64,000 nt of DNA from Phycisphaeraceae bacterium (GTDB lineage Bacteria; Planctomycetota; Phycisphaerae; Phycisphaerales; UBA1924). A program made the position numbers and the translations under genes. The stretch lies in NCBI GenBank assembly GCA_019636515.1, contig JAHBXI010000002.1:372001-436000 (forward strand), written 5' to 3'. The number at the start of each line of letters is the position of its first letter. Position 1 is the stretch's first letter. Of the stretch, positions 43,721 through 51,236 are shown in pieces. The notes beneath the pieces are model-generated. The model searched no databases. It had not been told where the DNA came from and saw only the letters and a list, made by a program, of their open reading frames with translations.

Positions 43721-44698
43721 TTATCCCGGGTAGGTGCTGCTGGTGCGGTCGGTCTCCCAGACGGTGATCGACACGAGGGACGCCAAGTGATCGCGTTCCG
43801 CGATGCGAGGGGAGAGCAGGTCGTAGCAGACCCTGGCGATATTCTCCACCGTCGGGAGGACTCCGCCCCGGTCGGAGAACTCCGGGGTGTCGGCGTTCAG
43901 GTGGGTGTGGTCAAATCGACGGATGATGGTCCGCGAAGTGATCTCGTCGAGATCGTCGAACGTGAACCCGGTGGAATGGTCGTTTCGGAGTTGGACGCGA
44001 ACCGCCGGCTCGACGACGTAGTTGTGGCCGTGCCCGGCGGGGTTGTTGCATTTGCCGAACCGGGCGAGGTTCTCGCGGTCGGAAAGGGCCGGGTTGTGCA
44101 GCCGATGGGAGGCGGCAAAGTCGAAGCGCTGACGCAGGACGACAAACCCGCTTGCGGATCCCGCGTCGGCGTGTGCGGGGGCTTGGTCCTGGGTCGCTGG
44201 CTGGCCCGAAGGGGTCATCTCGTACGAATGGTACGGGGTGACTCGCCAGCGGACGGACCAGACGCCTCCGGCCAGTTCACGGTCGATCTCCCGGGCACAG
44301 CGGGCCAGGATCGCCGTCGCGCTGAGCCGATCCACGCGGTTGGCGGAAACCTGCCGGGTCAGCAGCGGGATGACCGCGTTCTCGACGGCTCGATCGATCT
44401 CTTTTATGTCCCGGACGTACCAGGTCGTGGGGTCGGGGGTCCCTCGGCAGGTCACTTCGAACGCCACATGGACGGGCAGGCCGGACGCCGCGCCGATGCC
44501 CGAGTATCCAGAAGCACCTCGACCTGGCGGCGAGCCGGTGTGTTCCTGGTCAGCCGGGCTGATGTTGACGCGAACGGCTCTGGTGAGTGTCCAGGTCACG
44601 CGCCCCCCCAGAACCGAAAGAGGTCGGTCGATCGGGGCCTTCCGAGGCTGGTCCTGCCCGTGGTGTGGCGTGGTTCGGGAAGTCTTGGGGGCGGGCAT
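43721..44698 (-). CDS. Tandem 6-pyruvoyl-tetrahydropterin synthase-like protein
   Basis: A 325-residue protein with two PTPS-fold halves. The C-terminal half (~185-325) is intact: zinc ligands H198, H223 and H225, active-site C217 in CNNPAGHGHNY, FDHTHLN (D263-H264) and E315 in VWETDRTSS. The CNNPxGHGH form is that of true PTPS rather than the CxxxHGH of QueD. The N-terminal half (~35-165) keeps the strand-helix pattern (VHVAFEVTCRGTPDP, VRDIKEIDRAVENAV, VWSVRWRVTPY) but has lost the zinc histidines. Start is unsure: ATG 44698 has a weak ribosome site, and a GTG before TWTLTRAVRV is possible. The product would be a tetrahydropterin or queuosine precursor. Confidence 0.85.
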   Translation of the reverse strand: MPAPKTSRTTPHHGQDQPRKAPIDRPLSVLGGRVTWTLTRAVRVNISPADQEHTGSPPGRGASGYSGIGAASGLPVHVAFEVTCRGTPDPTTWYVRDIKEIDRAVENAVIPLLTRQVSANRVDRLSATAILARCAREIDRELAGGVWSVRWRVTPYHSYEMTPSGQPATQDQAPAHADAGSASGFVVLRQRFDFAASHRLHNPALSDRENLARFGKCNNPAGHGHNYVVEPAVRVQLRNDHSTGFTFDDLDEITSRTIIRRFDHTHLNADTPEFSDRGGVLPTVENIARVCYDLLSPRIAERDHLASLVSITVWETDRTSSTYPG

Positions 44699-44854
44699 GG
44701 ATAAGGATAGAGGCACGGGCCTTGATTCGCGGCGTGATTCAAGCCGGTACACTTGATGTACGCATCCGAGGCGATCGGGGGCACGAGGCCCCCGACCACT
44801 CGCAGACCCCGGCGTGGCGCGCGGCGACCACCCCGGGCGAAAGGGTCGAGGACC

Positions 44855-45625
44855 ATGAATCGATCGGACATTGCTCTGGCGGCGATCGTCGGCCTGTCTT
44901 TTCCGGTGGTGGCTGGGGATTCCGGTGGCCCATCTCGCGTGCATGGGGTGGTGAGCGGTCAGCCCGGGTCCGGCCCGACGGTTCCGCCGTCGTCATCACC
45001 CGCTGGAGAACCGTCCGATTCGGGGTCCAAGTCCAAGCCCCAGGGCGTGGGGTCCGTGCAGCCGTCCTCCGACGCGGGCAACACGGTTGACGAGCCCGCC
45101 AAGCCGCAGGACGATCCGGCGTACGCCCTGGGCTTTGTGATCAAGGACATCAACGGCCAGGACGTGAACCTCGAGAAATACAAGGGCCGCGTGGTGGTGA
45201 TGGTGAACGTGGCGAGTCGCTGCGGGTACACCACGCAATACGAGGGGCTCCAGCGCCTGTACGAGAAGCACAAGGAAGAAGGCCTGGTGGTTCTGGGCTT
45301 CCCGGCCAACAACTTCGGGGGACAGGAGCCCGGGACCGACGCGGAGATCCGGGAGTTCTGCTCGTCGAAGTACGGGGTGATGTTCCCGATGTTCTCAAAG
45401 ATCAGCGTGAAGGGCGAGGATCAGCACCCGCTGTACAAGCGTCTGTCGAGCCAGCCGGCGCCGATCGGGGGCGACCCGAAGTGGAATTTTACGAAGTTCA
45501 TCGTGGACCGATCGGGAAAAGTGGTGGCCCGGTTCAACAGCAACGCGCGCCCCGATGAGACGGCGGACCCCGACAGCAAGGCGATGGCCGACGTCATCGC
45601 GGCGTTGCTGGCATCCCGGGAATGA
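44855..45625 (+). CDS. Exported glutathione-peroxidase-family protein
   Basis: A 256-residue thiol peroxidase. Start ATG 44855 gives a signal-like N-terminus (MNRSDIALAAIVGLSFPVVA), followed by a ~75-residue Pro/Ser-rich linker and the GPx domain: NVASRCGYTTQY with peroxidatic C123 (Cys, not selenocysteine), GFPANNFGGQEPG with the catalytic Gln, and KWNFTKFIVD with the Trp/Asn of the tetrad. Such cysteine enzymes usually work with thioredoxin. The exported form would detoxify peroxides in the periplasm. It precedes gspF by 16 bases and may share its transcript. Confidence 0.88.
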   Translation: MNRSDIALAAIVGLSFPVVAGDSGGPSRVHGVVSGQPGSGPTVPPSSSPAGEPSDSGSKSKPQGVGSVQPSSDAGNTVDEPAKPQDDPAYALGFVIKDINGQDVNLEKYKGRVVVMVNVASRCGYTTQYEGLQRLYEKHKEEGLVVLGFPANNFGGQEPGTDAEIREFCSSKYGVMFPMFSKISVKGEDQHPLYKRLSSQPAPIGGDPKWNFTKFIVDRSGKVVARFNSNARPDETADPDSKAMADVIAALLASRE

Positions 45626-45641
45626 TGGTCGTTGACGTCCC

Positions 45642-46832
45642 GTGGCGACTTTCGAATACATCGCCCTTGACCGGACCGGCCGGCGAACCGGGGGGATCCT
45701 CTCCGGTCCGACCGAGCAGGCGGTGATCGCGGAACTGGAGTCCCGCCGCCTGACGCCGGTGTCGATCGAGGCCCGGGATGACTCGGCGGCGTCGGGGCGG
45801 GGGGTGTCGGCGCGCAAACTCGGCGCGGCGTACACGCAGTTGGCCGAGTTGCTCGACGCGGGGGTTCCGCTGCTGCGGTCATTGAAGATCCTGGGGGCCA
45901 GGAAGAGCGACCCACGCCTGGGGATGGTCTTCCAGGAGATCACCGACGCGGTGTCGGAAGGATCCGACCTGGCGGGGGCGATGCAGCGCCGCCCCGAGTT
46001 TTTTCCGCCGATCCACATCGCGATGGTTCGTGCCGGGGAAAAGGGCGGGTTCCTGGAGAACGTGCTTAAGCGGCTGGCGCAACTGACCCTGGCGCAGGCG
46101 GAGTTGCGGAGCAAGGTGATCGGCAGCCTGATTTATCCGATGTTCCTGCTGGGCACGGGGAGCGTGGTGCTGGGGGTGATCTTCGGGGTGTTTGTGCCCA
46201 AGTTCCGTGACGTGTTCGACCGTGTGCAGGGGGGGTTGCCGTGGGTGACCTCGGCGGTGCTTGGGATCAGCCGCCTTGTCTCGGAGTTCGGCCTGTTCAC
46301 GTTGGGGTTTCTGGTGCTGGCCGTGCTGGGAGGCTGGAGACTGTGCCGGCGAGCCTCGGTACGGGATCGGTTGGTGAGATGGTGGACGTTTGCGCCGATT
46401 GCCGGCCCCCTGGTGCGATCTCTGGCGGCGGCACGATTCTGCCGGATGCTCGGCACGATGCTGGGAAATGGGGTGCCGCTGCTGTCGGCGATGACGATTG
46501 CCCGGGAGGCGGCGGGGAACCCGGTCGTTGAGGAAGCGATCGTGACGGCGGCGGAGGCGGTGAAGTCGGGCAAGAGCCTGGCTCCCCCGCTGGAAGCGTG
46601 CGGTCTTTTCGAAGCGGACGTGGTGGAGATGATCTCCGTGGCGGAGGCGTCGAACAACCTGGACCGGGTGCTGCTCAAGATCGCCGACACGATCGAGGCC
46701 CGGGTGGATCGGATGCTGGAGGGGGTTTTGAAACTGGTTGAACCGACGCTTCTGATCGCGCTGGCCGGGGTGGTTGGTACTGTCGCGGCCGCGCTGATCC
46801 TGCCGATGATGAACGTCAGCGCGAACTTGTAG
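45642..46832 (+). CDS. gspF: GspF-type inner-membrane secretion protein
   Basis: A 396-residue polytopic protein of the T2SS/type IV pilus platform. It starts at GTG 45642 with MATFEYIALDRTGRRTGGIL, the conserved GspF N-terminus. Two T2SSF cytoplasmic domains (~60-185, ~265-390) carry LAELLDAGVPLLRSLKIL and LGTMLGNGVPLLSAMTIARE, with helices VLGVIFGVFVPKF and a terminal TLLIALAGVVGTVAAALILP. It anchors the pseudopilus assembly motor; its partner GspE is encoded 2 kb upstream on the other strand. Confidence 0.94.
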   Translation: MATFEYIALDRTGRRTGGILSGPTEQAVIAELESRRLTPVSIEARDDSAASGRGVSARKLGAAYTQLAELLDAGVPLLRSLKILGARKSDPRLGMVFQEITDAVSEGSDLAGAMQRRPEFFPPIHIAMVRAGEKGGFLENVLKRLAQLTLAQAELRSKVIGSLIYPMFLLGTGSVVLGVIFGVFVPKFRDVFDRVQGGLPWVTSAVLGISRLVSEFGLFTLGFLVLAVLGGWRLCRRASVRDRLVRWWTFAPIAGPLVRSLAAARFCRMLGTMLGNGVPLLSAMTIAREAAGNPVVEEAIVTAAEAVKSGKSLAPPLEACGLFEADVVEMISVAEASNNLDRVLLKIADTIEARVDRMLEGVLKLVEPTLLIALAGVVGTVAAALILPMMNVSANL

Positions 46833-46849
46833 GACATGGCGCCCACCGC

Positions 46850-46986
46850 GCGCCCTATCAAAATACGAATAAAAAAACAAGTTAGTAGTTGATTTACTTC
46901 TTGGCTCGATGAGGTGTGTCTGATACGCTCCTTGAGGAAGCATCATGGGCCGGTGAATCTCGCCGGTGTTTGGTTAGGTTTATAAT
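46850..46986 (+). promoter_or_regulatory. AT-rich promoter region of gspG
   Basis: A conspicuously AT-rich stretch (46858-46905, seven-A run) in a GC-rich window, followed by a perfect TATAAT at 46981-46986, about 75 bases before gspG. No clear -35 element lies 16-18 bases upstream. This suggests gspG, the most abundant pseudopilin, has its own promoter. Confidence 0.55.
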
Positions 46987-47060
46987 TGGTATCGGCTGCC
47001 GGGGCTCTTCAAGAGCCTTGAATGGAGTTTCGGCTTGCCGGTGCGGCACAAAGGAGTCCG

Positions 47061-47564
47061 ATGATGAGCCGCTTTTTTGTCACTGGTGCCGTGTCGTCCC
47101 GACGTGTTGCTCGCGGCTTCACGCTGATCGAACTGCTGATCGTGATTGCGATCATTGCCGCCCTGGGTGGCCTGGTGACCGTCGCCTTGCTGGGTCGGAA
47201 GAAGGAAGCGACCAGGGGTCTGGCGGAGCACGACCTGAGCGTCATCAAGCAGGGGATGAAGTTGTTCTATCTAACGTACGAACGATTCCCTACCGAAGAG
47301 GAGGGAGTCGAGGTGCTTTGGAACAAGGACCTTCTGAGCCCGGACGCGGACGCGGCCAAGTGGAAGAAATTCCTGGATGAGCCGATGCCCATGGACCGCT
47401 GGGGATCACCGTGGGGGTACCGGCCGGTCAGCGAGCACGGGGATGAGGAGACCTGTGACATCTGGTCTCCCGGGCCGGATCGACAGGACGGGACGGAGGA
47501 CGACATCACGTCGTGGAAGACGGAAGCGGACGGTTTGGGCGGAGAAGGGTCACGGGCACGATGA
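47061..47564 (+). CDS. gspG: Major pseudopilin GspG
   Basis: A 168-residue prepilin-like protein. AAGGAG (47051-47056) precedes ATG 47061 and ATG 47064; either could be used. The type IV prepilin signal is RRVARG|FTLIELLIVIAIIAAL with Glu at +5, to be cut by prepilin peptidase. The globular part is the T2SSG domain: KQGMKLFYLTYERFPTEEEG, then DRWGSPWGYRPVS and the acidic calcium loop GPDRQDGTEDD. It is the main subunit of the pseudopilus. The stop overlaps gspH (ATGA). Confidence 0.95.
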   Translation: MMSRFFVTGAVSSRRVARGFTLIELLIVIAIIAALGGLVTVALLGRKKEATRGLAEHDLSVIKQGMKLFYLTYERFPTEEEGVEVLWNKDLLSPDADAAKWKKFLDEPMPMDRWGSPWGYRPVSEHGDEETCDIWSPGPDRQDGTEDDITSWKTEADGLGGEGSRAR

Positions 47565-48292
47565 AGGGACTGAACTGGCAAGGACAAGGGGTGGTGATGC
47601 CGCGGGCATCATGGCAAGTGGAAGCGTGGCGACGCCGGCGCGGGTTTTCCATTCTTGAGTTGCTGATCGTGGTGGGGATCCTTGCCGCGATCTCGGCGGT
47701 GGCGATCCCGATGCTGTTCTCGAGCGGCGGTCGCTCGTCGTCGGCGGAGGACGTGGTTGACGTGATCGACGCGGCGGTGGCGGAGGCTCGGGCCAAGTCG
47801 GCTCGGACGGGTAGTTCGGCGTCCGTGAAGTTGCGTGAGGACGAGGGCGGCCTGATCCGTGTCGTGGTGGCGGGGGCCACATCCCGAGGGTCGTCTCGTG
47901 ACGGCGGGCCAGGAGCGTTGTCCTCGCCATCGTCGGGGGGTGTCTCGGACAGGAGCGACGTGCTGGTCGGCGTGATCCGCCAGTCCAGGGTCCGACCGTC
48001 CACTGGAAAGGGCGATCCGGCGTCGGTACCCGGGAAGGGATCGACCGTCGCGGGTGGGATTGGGCATTCCGGCACGGGGTCGGAGGTGATGGAAGATCGC
48101 ACGCTCGTCGTGTTGACGCCCGACGGGGCGGTTCACCCGGCCGGGTCGGCGCATGTGCGTCTGGGCTCGTCGGGCGAATCGGTATCGCTCTCGGTGGATG
48201 AGTTCGGCGGGGTTCTGCTTGGCATGAGCGGGCCGCCGGAGGAATTGACTCCGAGTCCTTCAAGACGAACGACGGGATCCTCCGGGGGTTGA
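47561..48292 (+). CDS. Minor pseudopilin, GspH-like
   Basis: A 243-residue pseudopilin. The ATG at 47561 overlaps the gspG stop, giving a strongly coupled start; an ATG at 47597 is an alternative. The prepilin motif RRRRG|FSILELLIVVGILAAI has Glu at +5. The remainder is Ser/Gly-rich and poorly conserved, with a final strand region (SVSLSVDEFGGVLLG) typical of GspH. Subclass H is assigned by position between G and I; sequence alone says pseudopilin. Confidence 0.82.
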   Translation: MKGLNWQGQGVVMPRASWQVEAWRRRRGFSILELLIVVGILAAISAVAIPMLFSSGGRSSSAEDVVDVIDAAVAEARAKSARTGSSASVKLREDEGGLIRVVVAGATSRGSSRDGGPGALSSPSSGGVSDRSDVLVGVIRQSRVRPSTGKGDPASVPGKGSTVAGGIGHSGTGSEVMEDRTLVVLTPDGAVHPAGSAHVRLGSSGESVSLSVDEFGGVLLGMSGPPEELTPSPSRRTTGSSGG

Positions 48293-48370
48293 GAGCGGGG
48301 GTTGGGAGCGGGCCTCGCATGTTTTCATGCTCGACGGGCGGAGGATCGGCCCGGGATCGAGGGATTCTTG

Positions 48371-48904
48371 GTGAACAAAGCCAGAGTTCGCGCGACAGCG
48401 GATCGGTCCCGGCTCGGGCGTGGCGCGCTGTTGCTCGAGGCGCTGGTGGCCCTGGCTGTTTTCGTCGGGGCCGGGCTGGCGTTCGTCACGGTGCTTGAAC
48501 AATCGACGGAGGCGATGATCCGTGCCCGTGATCTTCGTCAGGCGTGTGACCTGGCGTCGTCGGCGCTGGCGAGGATGGAAGCGGGGATCGACACGGCCGA
48601 GACGCTCGACGGCCCGGTGCCGCCATGGGATGACACGAGCGATGGCGGCGTTCTCCAGGCCGGGTCGGGGGGGCGGTGGGAGATCGACGTGGTGACCGAG
48701 CCTTCCGCGTTCGCGGGCCTGACGCGGGTGACGGTGACGGCGATCAAGCGTCCGGCCTCGGGGGGCGAGCATGTCCGGGCGTCGTACGCGATGACCCAGT
48801 TGATTCGGGTGTCGTCGGGGGACGAAGGCCGCGGCGTTTCCGGGGCCGAGATCGCCCGGGCGCCTCGTCGCGCGACCGGGCGGGGGGTGGAGGCCGACCG
48901 ATGA
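48371..48904 (+). CDS. Minor pseudopilin, GspI-like
   Basis: A 177-residue protein. I chose GTG 48371 because GAGGG (48359-48363) lies 7 bases before it; the longer TTG-initiated frame from 48302 has no signal. The N-terminal segment RGALLLEALVALAVFVGAG resembles a prepilin helix with Glu at +5, after a Gly cleavage site. The rest has the short beta domain expected of GspI. Its stop overlaps the next start (ATGA, 48901-48904). Confidence 0.8.
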   Translation: MNKARVRATADRSRLGRGALLLEALVALAVFVGAGLAFVTVLEQSTEAMIRARDLRQACDLASSALARMEAGIDTAETLDGPVPPWDDTSDGGVLQAGSGGRWEIDVVTEPSAFAGLTRVTVTAIKRPASGGEHVRASYAMTQLIRVSSGDEGRGVSGAEIARAPRRATGRGVEADR

Positions 48905-49632
48905 GCCAGCGCGGCGGCGGAAGAAGAGATCGATCACGTGGCCGTGCCGGGTTTACGTTGCTGGAGGTGATCCTGGTGGTGGGGCTGACGATCGCGCTGC
49001 TGGCTGGAGTGGTTGGTGTTTCGTCGCGGGTGGTGGAGCATCGGACGCGGGCCAGGTCTTGGGCGTCGGCGCAGGAGGCGTCCGAGCACGTGATCCACCG
49101 TCTTGAGCGGGACTTATCGACATGCCTGATCGGCCATCGCGAGGCCGGGTCGGGCGTGCTGGGCACGGAGCAGGGGATTCGGATCGTGTCTCGGGGTGTC
49201 TCGGGCTTGAACGGTGATCACGTGGTCACGGAGATCCGGTTCGACCCTTCGCAGCGGCGTCTGCTCGGCCGGCGGATCGGCGATGCGTCGAGGCCGAGCA
49301 ACGCCGGGGACGAGGGGCCGGTGGATTTCGAAGCCCAAGAGCAGGAGATGTCGGTGATCGGCCGCGGGGTCGAGTCGGTGCGGTTCATGTACCGGGATGA
49401 ATCGGAGTGGGTCTTGACCTATGACAGCCTCGCCCGTGGGCGGCTTCCGCTGGCGGTTCAGGTCGAGGTGTGGTTTGAGGGCGTGGCTTCACAGGACGTT
49501 CAGACCGCGGACGGCTCTCCAACCGGCTCGCCGCGCCGACCTCCGGATCGGGTAAGGGCGTTTGCCATCCCGGACGCGGGTTCGGAGGCTTCGCTGGGAG
49601 TGAGCGGGTTCGAGCCTGGCGGAGCGCCATGA
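48901..49632 (+). CDS. Minor pseudopilin, GspJ-like
   Basis: A 243-residue pseudopilin. ATG 48901 overlaps the gspI stop. Prepilin motif RAG|FTLLEVILVVGLTIALLAG with Glu at +5. The C-terminal half has the GspJ pattern (HVVTEIRFDPSQRRLLGR; VESVRFMYRDESEWVLTYDS; LPLAVQVEVWFEG). GspJ forms the pseudopilus tip with I and K. Its stop overlaps gspK (49629-49632). Confidence 0.85.
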   Translation: MSQRGGGRRDRSRGRAGFTLLEVILVVGLTIALLAGVVGVSSRVVEHRTRARSWASAQEASEHVIHRLERDLSTCLIGHREAGSGVLGTEQGIRIVSRGVSGLNGDHVVTEIRFDPSQRRLLGRRIGDASRPSNAGDEGPVDFEAQEQEMSVIGRGVESVRFMYRDESEWVLTYDSLARGRLPLAVQVEVWFEGVASQDVQTADGSPTGSPRRPPDRVRAFAIPDAGSEASLGVSGFEPGGAP

Positions 49633-51236
49633 CGCGACAAGACACCAGGGCACTGGGCGGCAAGGTGGCCGGCGGGATCCCGCACCGCGGCGCGGTCGTG
49701 CTGGTGGCGGTTCTGGCGGCGGTGGCGATGCTCGCGTCGTCGGTGTCGGTGGTTCTTCTGCGGGCGGATGCGGCGACGACACGGACTTCCGCTTCGCTGC
49801 GGCACAGCCAGTCTCGGGCGGCGGCGTGGAGCGGCGTGCGCGCGGTGATGTCCGAGTTGGCCGCGTCGCGCGACCTGCTGCTCCGGGGCGGCGTTCCCGA
49901 GGTGACCGGAACGTGGCTGCTGGCTCGGACGGCCGATACACCCGCGATGACGGTTCGCCTGATCGACCTGGGACCGACGGAGGGTGTGCTGCTGCAGTCG
50001 GAAGCGGCCAAACTGAACCTGAACCGCTTTGAGGAATGGACGGCTTCGCGGTCCGTGCTGCTGTCGGAGGCGGACGAATCGGCGATCCTGGCCTGGGTTT
50101 CGGCGGGTCCGGTGGATTCGGTCGCGGAGTTGTGCGGGTGGATGGGGATCACGGTGGACCGCGTGTACGGGAACGTCCTGGGCACGGACGCCGCTTCGAT
50201 CGGGAACGGGCCAGCGCGGCGAGAGGTCGTTGCGGGCAACGGACCAATGCCCGGTGGTTCGGGGGCGTTGCCGGCGTTGCCGGCGTTGTCGGATGCGTTC
50301 ACGGTGTACTCGGCGGATCCGAACGTGCAGGTGGGGATCGGTCCCGATGGAGCGGGGTACGCGGGCGCGGAGCGGATCAACCTGGGCCTTGGATGGACGG
50401 AGGATCTGGCGATGCCGATCGCCCGTCGATTCGGGGCCGACGCGGTGAACGTTTCCCGGCAGGTGATCCAGAGCGGGTCTTCACTCAGGACCATGAAGGA
50501 CGTGGTGGGACTTCTTCGCCGCATCGGCGTTCCCGTTCGGCAATGGGCTTCGTTCCTCGATGCGTTCACGACCACCGCCGATCCATTCGTGATCGGGCGC
50601 GTGGACATTCTCCGGGCGGATGCGGCGACGATCGCGTCGGTGCCCGGGATCTCTCCCGAGGCGGCCGAGAGGATGGTGGGGTCTCGCGATCGCCTGGACA
50701 CGTCGGTTCGAAGCGAGATCACATGGCCGTTGATCGAGGGGATTCTTTCGGTGGAGGAGTTCGAGGAGGCGGTGGATTTCATCGCGAACCGTTCGCTGCA
50801 ATGGCGGGTGATGGTGGAGGCCGGCCGCGCGCGACGCGGGCCTTGGGGATCGGCGGCGGGCGAGTTGTCGGATCGGGTGGTCTTTGAGGCGGTGCTTGAC
50901 GTGTCGGATCCGCGCGCGCGCGTGGCGTACCTGCGTGACGTGACGGCGCTCCAGGCCGTCCGGATGATGAACGAGGAGTCCGGGGCGTCTGACGATGCGG
51001 GGTCGTGGGAACCGGCATGGAGTCCATCACCCTCGATGGCATCCGTGGGGTCCGTGACCGGGGAACCGTCCCGGGCTTCCGCAGGCCGGGTCGGCGAGTC
51101 TGTTGATTCGGAAGTTTCATCGTCGCCGGGGGCAACCCCGGTGGATGGGGAGCCGCCGGCGGTGCGTGTGCAAACCGGGGTGGATCGGCGGGTTGGTCGC
51201 TGGAACGCCGCGGGAGTCGGGGGAGGACGCCGATGA
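49629..51236 (+). CDS. Minor pseudopilin, GspK-like
   Basis: A 535-residue tip pseudopilin, unusually large. The N-terminal helix GAVVLVAVLAAVAMLASSVS lacks the usual Glu at +5, as GspK does. The family region LLQSEAAKLNLNRFEEW (Lys/Asn substitution of the usual LDLNxA) is followed by a GspK insertion domain and a helix-hairpin-helix-like part (DAATIASVPGISPEAAERM). The last ~80 residues are Ser/Gly/Pro-rich and probably unstructured. Coupled by overlaps on both sides. Confidence 0.83.
   Translation: MTRQDTRALGGKVAGGIPHRGAVVLVAVLAAVAMLASSVSVVLLRADAATTRTSASLRHSQSRAAAWSGVRAVMSELAASRDLLLRGGVPEVTGTWLLARTADTPAMTVRLIDLGPTEGVLLQSEAAKLNLNRFEEWTASRSVLLSEADESAILAWVSAGPVDSVAELCGWMGITVDRVYGNVLGTDAASIGNGPARREVVAGNGPMPGGSGALPALPALSDAFTVYSADPNVQVGIGPDGAGYAGAERINLGLGWTEDLAMPIARRFGADAVNVSRQVIQSGSSLRTMKDVVGLLRRIGVPVRQWASFLDAFTTTADPFVIGRVDILRADAATIASVPGISPEAAERMVGSRDRLDTSVRSEITWPLIEGILSVEEFEEAVDFIANRSLQWRVMVEAGRARRGPWGSAAGELSDRVVFEAVLDVSDPRARVAYLRDVTALQAVRMMNEESGASDDAGSWEPAWSPSPSMASVGSVTGEPSRASAGRVGESVDSEVSSSPGATPVDGEPPAVRVQTGVDRRVGRWNAAGVGGGRR

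Noticed and set aside
44821..44870. Selenocysteine (TGA) in the glutathione peroxidase
   Set aside because: The peroxidatic codon is TGC (45221-45223), so it is a plain Cys enzyme.
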